Shown one piece after another: positions 22,197-35,071 of a stretch of DNA of 64,000 bases. The stretch covers positions 6,063,501-6,127,500 of the forward strand of contig JAPTOF010000025.1 of the NCBI GenBank assembly GCA_028554755.1, read 5' to 3'. The notes below the pieces were generated by a model, which saw nothing but the letters and a program-made list of their open reading frames with translations, made no database searches and was not told the DNA's origin. The stretch's first letter is position 1. Each line of letters begins with the position of its first letter. The translations under genes were made by a program, and so were the position numbers. The DNA is from Cordia subcordata. Its lineage: Eukaryota > Streptophyta > Magnoliopsida > Boraginales > Cordiaceae.

Positions 22197-25100
22197 CTAC
22201 ATCCATGTGGGAAAGAATTTGCGAAGGTTCCTTCTCGGGTCCTGCACATCGATCTTCCAGTGCTCATCAGAACAGTTGTCATTGCTAGAAGTTTCTCTCG
22301 CCTTCCTTATTCTGGCGTCCATCTCCGGCGTCAGAGCGCAATACGATCTTAGCTTCAACGGCATTGCCTTGTAGACCTGCCACCATCTCGCATGAGCCGT
22401 GTCGCTCGCAAAGCGTCGAAATTCAGACACATCCCAATTGCAATCGTAGTCCTGATAGCACATCCAAGGCTTTATACCCAGGTAATGTATCGCATAGAGC
22501 TCCTCGGGAATCTCGTGTTTCAGGTCGTCCTGTACGTTCTGGAATTAAGGGTGAATACGGGTTGGTTAAAACGATAAAACAAATTTAAACTGATTGAAAA
22601 GTTGGGTTGGTTCAGTTATTTTATATAGTTAAAAACTAATGGGTTAATTTAAAATGAAAATCATTTGATTTGGTTTGGTTTGAAATAAATTTACATACCA
22701 AACCAAACTGAATTATATTCATTTATATATTCATCACTAATTTTATGTATTTTAGGAGTTGAATCCTTAAATTCAACACTATATTTTCAAACTTGTGCTT
22801 TGTTTATGGTGAAATTGTATGGCATTAAATTTGTAATATACATATTAAATCGAGTTTTTTTTTTTTTTGTGAATATTAGTATGAAACTTGAATTTTTAAT
22901 TCTTTTTACAAAAGTTGAAAACCGACCAAATCAAACCAATATATCTATCTTGGTTTCCTTTTGTTTGGTTATATAATTAATTAAAAAAATCATTTGGTTT
23001 GTTTTTATTTAATTTAAAATATGATTAAAATCAAATTAAATCAAAACCATGTACACCCCTACCTGGAACGACTTGAGAAAATTGAGCTTGGAAGGCCACC
23101 GATGCCACCACGAAAAGACTTCATTGAGATACCCTTGATCACCTCCATTGTCGGAAACTATCGAGTATCTTTCTCTCATCAGGGTCTCAAACGTACAATT
23201 GGATGGCTCAATCAGCATCACCCCTGAGTTGAACACATGCCTAGTGTTCACAGCTGCTGATAGTTGCGGATAAATGAAAAAATCGTCTATGTTTCTCAGA
23301 AGTATTACATCAGCATCAATGAAGATGACTTTATCATACTCAGTGAGCTGCCATATCCGAAGCCTAGTGTAATTCCATTCGTTGTGAGCATTTCTTTTCG
23401 CATAAGGACTTCTTATGCGCTCAAGGGGCTTAACGTTCCATCCAGCTTCACTGAGGCCTGAAAGGGAGTCTCTTGTTATGCTCTCATCAGCTAGCAACAC
23501 AAGGTCTTTGGTTGATCCGGATTCGATTATGCTATGCGCTAAAGCTATCGCCCCACAAACGTAAGCTTCTGAAGAATGAAGAATAGTCACGTACGCCTCG
23601 CGTGGCTGGTTATCATGATTAGTGCTTCTTCTCCACACTTCTTGACCTGCAGTTCAATTAGCTTCTTGCATGTTTCATGTATTTCAATATATAGTGAGAT
23701 ATATATACTACAAAAGTAGGTAATGGACGGAGGTTTTGGGCATCGGTTTTTTTCTTTTTCTTTTTTAACCGCCATTGATATGATCGTCGAATTTCAAACC
23801 ACCGCCTATATATAATTCTAGAAAAAAAGAGAAAATCATATCATGTTTCATCACAGTTGAAACTTTTAACCTGCCTTATTGTAACACTCTATAATTACGC
23901 CATCTACTAATCAAACTAAGAATAAATTCATTAATTATTTCGCACAACAATATATCTATATATTACCTAAATCCCTTCCCATACAATAAAACTGCTACCT
24001 ATTTCTAATTGTGTTTTATAGTGAAATTGCCACCTATTTTTAATTTGTTTGTAGTATATCGATAATCATCTCCCTCAATTGAGAAAACAATGGGTGTTTT
24101 GTGCTGGTTAACCGATTTGAATATAATTCTTGCAGTAGCTGTATCAATAGTCAATACCATATCACCTTATAAACGCTCACCTTCTATATATATATATATA
24201 TATACATACATATATAAGTCAAAATAATTAAAGATGGTGCTCAAGGATTTTTTTTTCCCTAAAAGATGGTGTCACTCAGAATTGAAGATTAATTCTCATG
24301 TTTCATTTATTTCGTTTAACATGCCAAATCAGGAGATATAATGGCAAAACCCTGATGGATAAAAGCTGATTCAGATTGGCATGATGCCATTATTGTGAAA
24401 CAATATTATGAGTTGAATTCAGTAGTTTCAGAATGGAAATGCCTAATAAAATGCATGCCTACTGAAGCTCAAACGCAATAATTAATAATTAATTTACCAA
24501 AACCAAAAAAAAGAAAACAAAGAAAAAGGAAAACTTAAGGCTTGTTTGAATTGGCTTTTTAAGAGAAAAATATATTTTTTCCCCTTGAAAAAGAGTGTTT
24601 TATTTGGTTTAGCTCCCAAATAAACTGAAAGTTTGAAAAAAAAAAAAATCAACAACTGCTTGTTTTAGAGTTTTAGTAAGAAAGTACTTCTTTCAAAAGT
24701 TACTAAAAAAAAGTGTTTTTACAAAAAACTGATCCAAATGAGCCCTTAATCGGTTAATGAATTTACCTGCCTGCGCATAAGGAGGAGCAAGCTGACATGT
24801 TCCAACAGGCATGAGCAGCTTCTGTTTCAATCTTGTCAAATCAGGGCGATAAACCCGCACATCCCCTTCATGCCACACCAGATCATCACACCTGAACATC
24901 TCCAGCATCGGACCGCATGAGCTGATCACCACCAGGTACATGTCCCGATATGCATCTTCAACTATTGTTAACCCACTCTTCACCAACAGGTTCGCCACAA
25001 CCAAATGCACTTGTAGCCTAAAAATGTCCTCGAAACCCTTGCTCTTCGTCTTCAATCCGCATGGAATCCCTGCCACCACAGCATCCAAATCCTCGTAATC

Positions 25101-25535
25101 CTCGAACCTCGGCATTGGGATTTCCGGGCAATTCTGTACCGTCGGCGGAGCACTTTCGTCAATCTCTTCCGGGAAGAAATCCTTCCAGCGCACATTCCTG
25201 TCAACAGGCTCGAAATGTACGTTCACCAGCTCTGCTCCCTGATCATGTAATCCACTTTCGAGGCGAGCAGCCGTCGTATTCATCGTGTTCACCAGAGCAA
25301 TCCTGAGCTTTTCGTGTTCGGTTTGCGTGACCACGACTTCTAACCATTTTGGTCTTCGGATCCCCCTGGAAATGCCGTCCTCTGTGGGAGTCTGGTGGTT
25401 TTTTGCCAACCGATGAGTGTAAATTATATGAGGTTTTGTGCAAAATATCATGGCTAAGGAAAACAAGATTAGGGAAAGGAAGATTAGAGAAAGGGTCAAT
25501 TTTTGTGGCTTTGCTGGAGATGGTTTCAAGACCAT
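22197..25535 (-). CDS. GUX-type glycosyltransferase, GT8 family (PGSIP4/5-like)
   Basis: Three exons (25535-24767, 23646-23063, 22538-22197) join in frame to 564 codons, the usual size of GUX4/GUX5-type proteins. Residues 1-35 contain one hydrophobic segment (LTLSLIFLSLILFSLAMIF), a type II Golgi anchor. The GT8 catalytic domain begins near residue 273 (EAYVTILHSSEAYV). It has the metal-binding DxD motif as DAD at 367-369, NSGVMLIEPS near 396, GDQGYLNEVF near 425, and HYLGIKPW plus DYDCNW in exon 3. Family members move glucuronic acid from UDP-GlcA onto the xylan backbone in the Golgi, though not every GUX4/5-type protein has proven activity. Intron 1 contains a Tourist-like MITE close to the donor. 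Intron 2 consists almost wholly of a hAT-like MITE. Confidence 0.93.
22546..23061. mobile_element. hAT-like MITE that makes up nearly all of GUX intron 2
   Basis: The ends read TAAGGGTGAATACGG (plus strand from 22546) and, from the other side, TAGGGGTGTACATGG (minus strand from 23061). Subterminal repeats of the GGTTTGGTTTG / AACCAAACC type are typical of plant hAT MITEs. The flanking 8-mers TCTGGAAT (22538-22545) and CCTGGAAC (23062-23069) agree at six of eight positions. The intron spans 22539-23062, so it exceeds the element only by parts of the duplication. Confidence 0.8.
24538..24745. mobile_element. Tourist-like MITE in GUX intron 1
   Basis: The left end AGGCTTGTTTGAATTGGC and the right end, read inward, GGGCTCATTTGGATCAG form imperfect inverted repeats flanked by TTA on each side. 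It is about 208 bp, with A/T runs inside. It ends about 20 bp before the exon 1 donor (24766), so it sits at the very 5' edge of the intron in transcript sense. Confidence 0.75.
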
Positions 25536-26497
25536 TTTTCAGCTTCCCGAGCGCGTTGAAAGGGACAGCGTGCACAAATGAGGGCGCAAGGTCCATTTGT
25601 ATAAATGTGCATTGCTGCATAAAGTTCGCACACGTAATTTATATATTTATTACAAGTATTTATGGAAATTAAATCCCATTTTCCTTCTTGAGGTTGGGCA
25701 TTAATTAATATTTTCAACTCTCTCGCAAAGTTCAAAATCTACCCAAAATCTCCAATGACAATAACTAACGCACATTGCACGCATTAAGTTATGAGGGAGG
25801 TCTTTTTACAATGTTTAAAAAAATGCCACTTTTGTATTTATTATTTCAACAATGACTGATTTAATCTCCAATGTTTTCAGAAAAGTGACTTAATTGATCT
25901 TTCTTTTATCATAAAAAGTGCATTCAAGTAAATTCCTTGATTGGATTACATAGTAGGGAATTAGTAACAGTATTATTACTTGCTGTTCCAAAAAAGAAAA
26001 AAATCACGATACACCGAACAAGAACAATAACAATAATGTTAAAATTGAATGACATTCGTTTGAATATTATCATTTAATAAGTCAATTACTTACCCCAAAG
26101 GACTATATTTGCATAATAATCCCGATATCTTTGTTATCTACGTGATTCTTCAATGCATTGAAATTGGCATGTAATTCAAAATCTAGTTCTCTTTCCCTCG
26201 ATTGATAAAAAAACTACAAGCTAAGCTAAAGCTTTTGCTAAGTTGTAACTAGAAAGCAAAAAATATACTGAAGACCTAGTGGTTAAGTGGTATGTCTTTT
26301 ACTTTTAGTGTAAGTGGTCAGGAATGAATTCCCGTTAGTTGCATGTGATCTAGGGACCAATTTCGTTAGTTACATGTAATCAGCTTTTAACCTTCCTTTA
26401 AAAAAAAGCAAAAAGTTATCTTCTGGTGGATTCTTAGAAATGAAAATTGATGAAGATATATAGAAAACAATTCTAACTTTCATATTGTTTCCAGTGG
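25536..26497. other. Upstream region of the GUX gene
   Basis: The promoter and 5' UTR of the minus-strand GUX gene should lie in the first few hundred bases (for example TATAAATGTGC-like sequence near 25600). The rest is AT-rich with no recognised gene. Confidence 0.5.
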
Positions 26498-26920
26498 AAT
26501 TTTGCGTAAATTTCACAAATAGTCTCTATTGTCTATAAAAGATATTAGGTCCTTATTGTTTCAAAAATGACAATTTTGGTCTTTAATAGTTTGAAAAAAA
26601 TATAGCTTTAGTCACTAATATTTCAGTGATGACCAATTTAATCTCTAACATTTGCGATAGTGATATAATTGATCCTAGCTTTAGTCCTAAAAATGGCCAT
26701 GTGGTGGTCACATTACCAATTAAAAGGGAATAAAAATGACAACTTGTGCAAACATTAAGGACTAAATGAGTTACATTTGAAACTATAAAGACTAAATTAA
26801 CCTCCCCCCCCTCTCCCCCCAAATGTTGAGAACCAAGTGGTTTACTTTTAAAATAATAGGAACCAAACTTACACTTTTTATAAACATTAGGGACCATTTG
26901 TGGAATCTTCCCAAAAATTT
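26498..26920. mobile_element. Foldback/MULE-like MITE
   Basis: The left arm (TTTCACAAATAGTCTCTATT, TCTATAAAAG, TAGGTCCTTATTGTTT) is matched inverted by the right arm (TTCCACAAATGGTCCCTAAT, TTATAAAAAG, TTGGTTCCTATTATTT). C runs near 26803-26820 lie inside. There is no protein. The ends are approximate and no duplication was established. Confidence 0.6.
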
Positions 26921-28499
26921 TCTTGGCTTAGTTTTAGATGAACGTGTACATTAACCACTAAGGAATTAGAACACATACACATACCATGACAAACTCATAA
27001 AAGTACAACAAAAGCATATACAAAGAACACAAGATGTTTTTATGTCTTAAGTATCATTTGATAACGATCAACCTGTTCAAAAGAGAAAACCTAGATCATG
27101 CCGAGGATGTTATCTCTCTGAGGCTTTGAAGATCCACCATTCCCTCTAGTCTTTCGACAAAGGAGCATACATTTAAAGGGCGATATCGTCATTCTAGATA
27201 TGATATATCTCATATCATATGCAAAGCATGCAGTGGTAACGTGAAAGTGCTATCCCGATATGAGAATGATTTGGTAATGGTAGCTTGTCGGGGAACACAC
27301 ATCTTATCCCTAATATAACTTTCTTTGGTATTAAACACTTTACTCTGAGCCTTTATTGCAGGATGGACCTTAATTCTCATGATGAAATTCATCATAGAGG
27401 GCATTGATTCTTTTAGGTTAGAATGAAGATGTGGATATTTGAGAGGACCTAGCGTCTTGTTGTGTCGATGATGCGCTGCAAACAACTGCTCTATGACTCC
27501 CACTCTTTAAGAACCAAGAGAAATAGATTGCATCGACTAGCTTCAAGAAAGTGAAATCATGGTCGTGAGAGGTTAAGGGCTGCGACCGTAATGGATTAAG
27601 TTCAGAACTATTGAACCAATCTTTGCGGGGAATAACTCTTTGTCAATATTATAGTGTACCAGAGTAAACTCTTTCATTTGGTGTTCTTGATGATGGACGC
27701 GAATAGCATTTGAATTCAGCAATCATGAAGCTTCCCAATAAATAGCTGCCTACTACACCAATAACTAAGGTTGCTGGATATTATTCAAAAGTTTGAGACA
27801 AGAACAACTCTAAAGACATAGCTCAAGCTAAATGGGAAGATAAGCACCCGCTTTAATATCTTACACTTGCTTCTTATTACAAATCTGTTAACCTCAATAT
27901 GCATTAAGATTTAGCATGACTGACATGCAAAGAACAATATTGCATAAATGGATTAGTGTATGGTTTAATTATCTTTATTCATATACTTGATTCGAATGAT
28001 CAATCTGGAGCTCCTTATCTTCATCATTATTACTCAATATTTGAAGCTTCTTTAAGTGCTCGATGAGCATTGTGATCAAATGTGCCTTGATAGGCACCCT
28101 GATGAAAAGGCTTTTATCAGTTTGAATATGAGGAGAGATGATCAGGTTTATTGTCAACAATGAATTAAACAGATCTCTTAAATAGGGAATGAAGAAGGTC
28201 CTTGCTGCCCGAGGATAAAACATTTATGGAGATGTATTTGCTTGACGCAAGCTTGTTGAAGTTGGGCTTATGAAATTTATTCATTGATTTGGAGCTTCGA
28301 GGATTGTAACAATGGTGATTATGGAAGAATCATGTTTGGGGTAACTAAGCAAGGTTTGAAGAATGCCATTTGAAGGCTCGCAACGAGAGTTTAATCAAGA
28401 CCACAACCGTCTCTGAATTGAAGTAATGCTAACCACCAGGCTTTCAGCCAGGCAATCATCAACTCCATAGATAGGGTTCTAAAGCGCTATAGTGTCCAC
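26921..28499. other. Uncharacterised DNA left of the Athila-type element, possibly its degenerate 3' part
   Basis: This lies downstream, in element sense, of the integrase. It resembles retrotransposon-type sequence in being less AT-rich and having scattered minus-strand frames (27210-27503 and 27975-28223), but no domain is recognised. A 3' LTR matching 37761-38612 was looked for by eye and not found. Confidence 0.4.
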
Positions 28500-31400
28500 A
28501 CGAGCCGTGCTCGGATTATATACATGCTTCAAGCGTTGCCTGTTTATTGTCAACTCTCGGCCATCTTTCAAGTCTTTTATCTTCACCAATCCGGAATGGT
28601 AGGCTACGATCATCTCGTACAGGCTGTCCTATCTTGTCTTTAGCTTTGCTGGAAAGAGCTTCAAACGTGAGTTGAATAGTCAAACTTTATCAGAGGAGGA
28701 GAATGATTTCCTAAGAATATGTCTATTATGAATCCCCTTCATCCTATCCTTATAAAGCTTGGTGTTCTCGTACACCTCAAACCTAAACTCCTCTAACTCT
28801 GCTAGGTCAAGCTTTCTTTTTTTACCCACTCTTGTCATATCAAAATTTAGGGCCTTGATGGCCCAATAAGCCTTATGCTTAAGCTCTATCGGCAAGTGAC
28901 AAGCCTTCTCATAAACTAACCTATATGGGGAAATATCAAGAGGAGTCCTACAAGTAGTACAATAAGTCTGCAAAGTATCACTTAACCTAATAGACCAATC
29001 TCTTCTATCTGGCCTAACTGTCTTCTCTAAGATGGACTTGATCTACCTATTAGACACTTCTACTTGTCCACTAGTTTGCGAGTGATAGGGGGTAGCAACC
29101 TTATGAGTGACCAAGTATCTTCTTAATAACACCTCAAGTGTCCTATGGCGAAGATGTTGGCCAATATCATTAATCAAGACAATAGGGACTTCAAATCTAG
29201 AGAAAATGTTCTCTTTAATGAACTTAACCACTACCTTATGGTCATTAGTATGCGTGGAAATTGCCTTAACCTATTTGGATACATAATCAACAACCACTAG
29301 AATGTATTGATACCTAAAGGAAAGTGGAAATGGACCCATGAAATCAATTCCCTAAACATCGAATAGCCCACAAGGAAAAATAGGGAACAACAGCATCATG
29401 TTTCCCCTGAAGATGAACCTGAATTGTTGACATCTACCACACTTCTTGTAATACTCTTGGGCATCCATAAAAAGAGTAGGCCAAAAGAATCCACTTTGCA
29501 AGACCTTTGCGGTGGTCTTATTGCTATTAAAGTGACCTCTACAAGCCTCATCGAGAGACATGCTTAATATGCTCTCATACTCTTCCTCAGGCACACACTA
29601 GCGAATTACTTGATCCATACACATTTTGAAGAGATAAGGATCTTCCCAAAAGAAATATCTAACTTAAGCTAGGAACCTATCTCTCTCTCTCTTTTCTCCC
29701 AATAGGAGGGAAAACGCCCTGTGGCAAGATAATTGACTATATGAGCAAACCATGGTATGTGATAAGAAATGGCTAGGAATTATGGAAGGGGAAAGAATCA
29801 CTAGAAGACTCACTAAACAAGATGGGAAAGATGATCTGCAACCAAATTCTCATTACCTTTCTTGTCCCTAATTTCAACATCAAATTCTTGGAAGAGGTGC
29901 AGTCACCTAATCAAGCGGGGCTTAAACTCTTTATTATCTAGCAAATACCTCAATGCTGTATGATTGGTATACATAATCTCCTTGGACCTTTAGGACGTAA
30001 GACCTAAACTTATCTTAGGAGAAGACTATCGCTAGAAGCTTCTTTTTTTGTAATGGTATAATTCTTTTGAGCCTCATCAAGGGTTTTACTAGTGTAGTAT
30101 ACAACATGGGGCAATTTGTCTCTCCTTTGGCCTAAAATAACCTCTATAGCGAAACTGGAAGCATCACATATAACCTCAAAGAGGAGACTATAGTTAGGTG
30201 GTTAGATGATCGGGAAGAAGGACAATAAGGATTTAAGCCTAACAAAAGCTCTAATACACTTATCATCAAACTCAAATGAGATATCTTTTTCTAAATTCCT
30301 AGATAAGGGACGTACCATGTGGCTAAAATCCTTAATGAACCTATGATAAAACCATGCATTCCTTAGAAAAGATCTAATGTCCTTAACACGCTTAGAGACA
30401 GGCAATTTCTCAGTGAGCTCTACCTTAGCTGAGTCAACTTGAATGCCACTTGATGACACTACATGACCCAAGACTATCCCCTTTTGCACCATAAAGTGGG
30501 ACTTCTCCCAACTTAATACTAGGTTCTTCTCCATATAACGGTCTAAGACTAATAAGAGATGACTAAGGCACTCATCAAAGCTATCCCCAAAGGCTGAGAA
30601 ATCATCCATGAATATCTCTAAGTGCTTCTCAATTATGTTGCTAAAAATGGCTATCATACACCTTTGAAACAGTGCTGGTGCATTACAAAGGCCGAATGGT
30701 ATTCTCCTATAGACAAACATGCCATAGGGACAAGTAAAGGTGGTCTTCTCCTGGTCTTTGGGAAGCACGGAGATTTGATTATATTTGGAATACCTATCTA
30801 GAAAACAATAGTGGTTATGCCTAGGTACTCTATGTAAGATCTGGTCTTGAAAAGGCAACGAAAAATGATCTTTTCTAGTTTTAGAGTTGAGCTTTCTATA
30901 GTTAATACAAACTCTCCAACCCGTGGAGGTGCGTGTAGCCATAAGCTCTCCTCTCTCATTCTTTACAACTGTGATCCTAGACTTCTTAAGGACAACTTGA
31001 ACTGGACTAGCCCATTCATTATCGAAGATAGGATAAATGATTGCAGTATCTAAAAGCTTAATGATCTCCTTCTTAACAACTTCACTCATGTGTGGGTTCA
31101 ATCTCCTTTGTATCTCCTTAGTTGGAATAACTCCATTCTCAAGATGAATTCTATGCATGCACCCTGAAGGGTTTATTCCTCTTAAATCCTTAATCTTTCA
31201 TCCTATGGCCTTCCTATGGTTCCTAAGAACTCATAAGAGATGTTCCTTATGCTCACTAGATAGATCAGAAGCTATAATAATCGGAAGGGTCTCATTAGGG
31301 CCTAAGAATGCATATTTCGAGTGCTCGAGAAAAGGATTGAGCTTTAAGGACGGGCTAAGCTCAACCAAGGGGGAATCAAACTCAATTTCATCAACTCGAG

Positions 31401-31555
31401 CATCACTAGAATAAAGAGTAGAAGAAATAACCTCAAGATATTTCTCAATCATGGAATTCTCAAGTAAGATTCTCTCTAGAATCTCTCTTAACAGGGCTAT
31501 GATTGGGCTCTCTAGACTCAGAAGGACCGCTAAGTGCAGGCTTTGCATATTCAAC
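28500..31555 (-). pseudogene. Athila-type pol remnant (reverse transcriptase, RNase H, integrase)
   Basis: A 318-codon open stretch at 31158-30202 carries the RT core: the substrate-pocket region GWRVCINYRKLNSKT, the PFGLCNAPALFQRCM motif and the catalytic FMDDF. RNase H follows with LGQRRDKLPHVVYY and SKTLDEAQKNY near 30180-30060, in a frame broken by stops. Integrase pieces lie at 29594-28680: the zinc-binding part (GHFNSNKTTAKVLQSGFFW and C-x2-C), the core with VDY and TPYHSQTSGQVEVSNR, and the C-terminal module. Stops and shifts interrupt it repeatedly. The pre-RT segment (31554-31231, with SKYAFLGPNETLPIII) marks the upstream limit. Confidence 0.85.
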
Positions 31556-32052
31556 TCCTAGTCTATTATCCACTATCCTACTGCTTCTAAGAATGGTGAC
31601 GGGCGTAGTCTAGGCTTGAAAGGGGATACGTGGTATTGGAGGAGAATAGGATTGGACTCTAGGGTTCACCTCTAGCTGGGAAGGCAACTTCCTAGGGTCT
31701 CTAGTATTGACATGGATAGCAAGCTACCCTAATTGTGTCTCCATCCTAGCCATGTACTGCCTATGACTAGCTAGCTTATGTTGCATAAACTAAAACATCT
31801 TCTCAACTCTATCATCACTCGAAGACTGGCCACTAGAAGGGGTAGAGAGTGCTTGGGGCTGGGGAACATGAGGAAGCCTAGGTTGATTGACATGGTAAAA
31901 CCCTAAAAGGTTAGCAAGACGCGGTCTCTGCTGGAATAAAACTTGGGGATAGGAATGGGATAACTCATTCTGACCTTGTCTCCAAGAAAACTTAGGGTTA
32001 TCTCTCAAACCTGGATTATACGTGTTTGAGTATGGGTTATACTTATGGTTAT

Positions 32053-34201
32053 TGTTGGGTTTATAGGCCCTAAAGACTACAAGTGCATGATGTTTATTGG
32101 ATGCTAGACATAATACACCCAAGTTTTTTTTTTTTTTAATATGATTGAGTTTTGCACATTATATTTTCTCCATTGTGCGTTGATGAGACGTATGAAAGCC
32201 CAATGACATTAACTAAGGACTTGGGTGTACAGTGAGGATGGACGCACAATAGTCTAAGTCTAGACTTAGTGATGTCAAAAATAAGTCCATAACCGTATGG
32301 TAGTACTGGGCACTCTACCAAGATAAGGTTATAGCGAGCAAGTCTCATTGTAAGGATGACTTTCCTAGGTCCTTGGAGGTCTTTCTGGACTTGTCTCTCT
32401 AGTGTGTGTGTCATGCATTGGACTGGACCACTATGAGTTAGTTTTCTTGTAACCGTACTATCAAAGTTAGACAACAAAATATTCACTGTTGCTAAGTGGC
32501 CAATACTCTTAATCTTGAGCATATGTGGATGAACTGATGGAGTCAGGTTTCAGCACTATGATCCATTATAAGTGAGACCTTGCTTGGCTAGGGTCAACAG
32601 CTTTGCGCGTTTGGTGTTGAGTTCTGGTCAGGTCGGACATGCATATACAACAGTAGATTCTATATGCCCTCTTGGACTTGTCTGTAAGATTATTTAAATC
32701 TAAATCTAGTGGTATAACCCTTCAACGGTATATCGGTCATTTAACTTGTGGGTCGCTTCTGACTTCAAGAGTAATATGACCAGAAGATGATTGATATATT
32801 GGACTAGCTATTCCAAGGTTTAGAGGTAATTAAGGAGGTGATAGTACAGTCAAAGAACCGACCTTGACTAGGGCATACATAGAGGGGCGTTTTGGTCATT
32901 TTGCTTAGTAGGCTAAAGACAAAGGTCACTTGTTGTTGTGACAAGCTTCTGACATCTAGTAATTATCCCTGGAGTATGGCTTTAGTCTTGTCGTGAAATG
33001 GACTAGAGTCAAAATGGTCATTATGTCACCTAATGGGAGGCAAGGGCAATTTGGTCATTTTGGGAGCCAAGGGTAGTTATGTCTTTTGGTCCCTCTACTA
33101 GCCAGATATTTTTTTAAGTATGAGAAGTCTTTGCTTGGATATTTCTTTGAATTGGTCGATTGCTAAATGCGTGTTTCCATAAGAGTTCTAATTGCATTAG
33201 GATTTTTGGAAATAAGAAATAAGATTTGTTCTTATTTCTTATTGGTCCAAGATTTAATGCACACAATTATAATGTGTCTTGATATTTTTTCCTAAAGCTT
33301 CTAGGTAGGCGAGATGTGACTTTTGAGTAAGATTTTCAAATTAGAATGGAGTTGCTATATTATGCAAGATAATTCAAATATCTTGAACTCCAAGTTTCCT
33401 ATCTTGGATTATTCAATTTGTCAAGTCATCTTATAGAGAGACGTTCAAATTTGGAAAGAAGAAAGAGAGAGTGGGCCCCACTTATTCTAGAGGATTTGTT
33501 GGGATTTAAATTCTAGAAGATTAGGTCAAGAGTTGGTTTTAATTTGAAACTCTTATCACTTAAAGATCTTCTATTTGAATTTAAACTCTTCAAGATAAAA
33601 TTCTAGTCTACCTAGGAGTTATATTGCTAAGAGAACTCTTAAAGAGGGTCAATTAAGTCTGGTAAATGGTTGACCTAATTCATACGCCAGAAAATATTGG
33701 AGACACATACATTCTTGGAGAAGTTTAGAAAAGAAAGAATTCTCTTCTCCTCCGTTTCTTCTTCTCTTGATCGACCAAAGTAAAAGTAGACTTTTAGAAA
33801 TCTAAAACTAAATTCTTTCACCAAGAATTTGGTTCTTGCTTATTGATAAGATCTCCCCGGTCATAGTAGGGAAGATTGAAAGCATTTTGGGTCGTTTTTA
33901 TAGAGGTTTTGGAGAGAAAAACAAAAGAGGACAGAAACTTTTTTCACTTCTAGGGCTTCAAATCCAATGGTTGGATTGTCGATCGGAAGTCCAGAAGGCA
34001 GTCAGATAATTAGAAAAATTTTCTGGCCATTTTTTTTGCTCCAGGAGGTAAATATGTTCTAACAATTTTACTTTATGTTCTTGTTTATCTACGCATGTGT
34101 GGTATCATCGTGTGCAAGAATTTATTTTTTTTGCTACGCCTAGAGTTAAAATTTAAAAAATTGACCTAGGGTTAATCTTGCATGCCCCATTAGATCCTTT
34201 A
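32053..34201 (+). mobile_element. LTR-like insertion (probably Ty1/copia type) inside the Athila gag
   Basis: It begins TGTTGGGTTTATAGGCCCTA, the form of many plant copia LTR starts, and contains no ORF over 2.1 kb. The left flank is GTTAT (32048-32052); after 34201 comes GGTAT, a 4-of-5 match, but the element would then end TTTA rather than CA. Alternatively the LTR ends at ..CTACGCA (34095), followed by GGTATCA, which resembles a methionine tRNA primer site, with some leader after it. The start is clear; the end is uncertain. Confidence 0.65.
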
Positions 34202-35071
34202 GGTATACCCCTATGAAGCACAAACTTGCTAATGCATGAAATCGGGAAACTAGGGTGTTGAGAGGCAAGCTACGGTCTTGTGAGATAACTCGGACCATAA
34301 AGCGCAAGTTTCAACTATTGAAGGGGTGGAACCTATGGAACTAGTCCTACAACCTTGTGAGGAAAGAGTCAAGGAAATGAATTGATCTAGCTTATTTGTC
34401 AATGCTCTAACCCCGGCAGGCAAATCAGAAGAGATTCCTACCTCATGAACACCTCTTCTATTAGCTTCTCGACTAGACCTATCCATAGTGGTGTTTTGGA
34501 AAGAGTTCTTGACAAACAAATCTATTTTCTCTCAAGCTTCACTTGATCTCAAGTTATAAAACCTGCTACAGGAAGCAGCATTTACCATCATCCTATTTTG
34601 CTTATTTAAGCCTTTAAAGAAATATTGAAGGAGGTCATGAACACTATACCCGTGGTGTGGGCGTTGCCTAGTAAGTTCACTAAACCTCTCTCAGGCCTCA
34701 TGAAAGGTCTCTAAGTCATGTTGGGAGAAAGTCATAATGGAAGCCCTAAGGTTAGTGGTCTTAGCCATGGGAAAGAACTTTTGGCAAAACCTAGCTTGGA
34801 GCTCATCCTAAGATGTAATGCAATCACTAGGTAAAGAATGATACCTTGCCTTAGCCTTATCCTTAAGGGAAAATAGGAACAACTTAAGATGAATAACTTC
34901 TTGAGACACATTGGGGAAGTGAAAAGTGGAACTCATCTCTACGAAGTCCGTGATGTGGTCCAAGGGACTCTAATTGCTCCTCCCGTAGAAGAAAGGAAGT
35001 ATCGCCAACATGTTAGGTATAATCTCGAAATTAGCTTCTGTCAACCACAGAGCATAGATAGCTAAGTTAGG

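Noticed and set aside
27210..28223. Minus-strand frames of 97 and 82 codons downstream of the Athila integrase
   Set aside because: No domain recognised; they may be remnants of the element's 3' region but I cannot support a gene.
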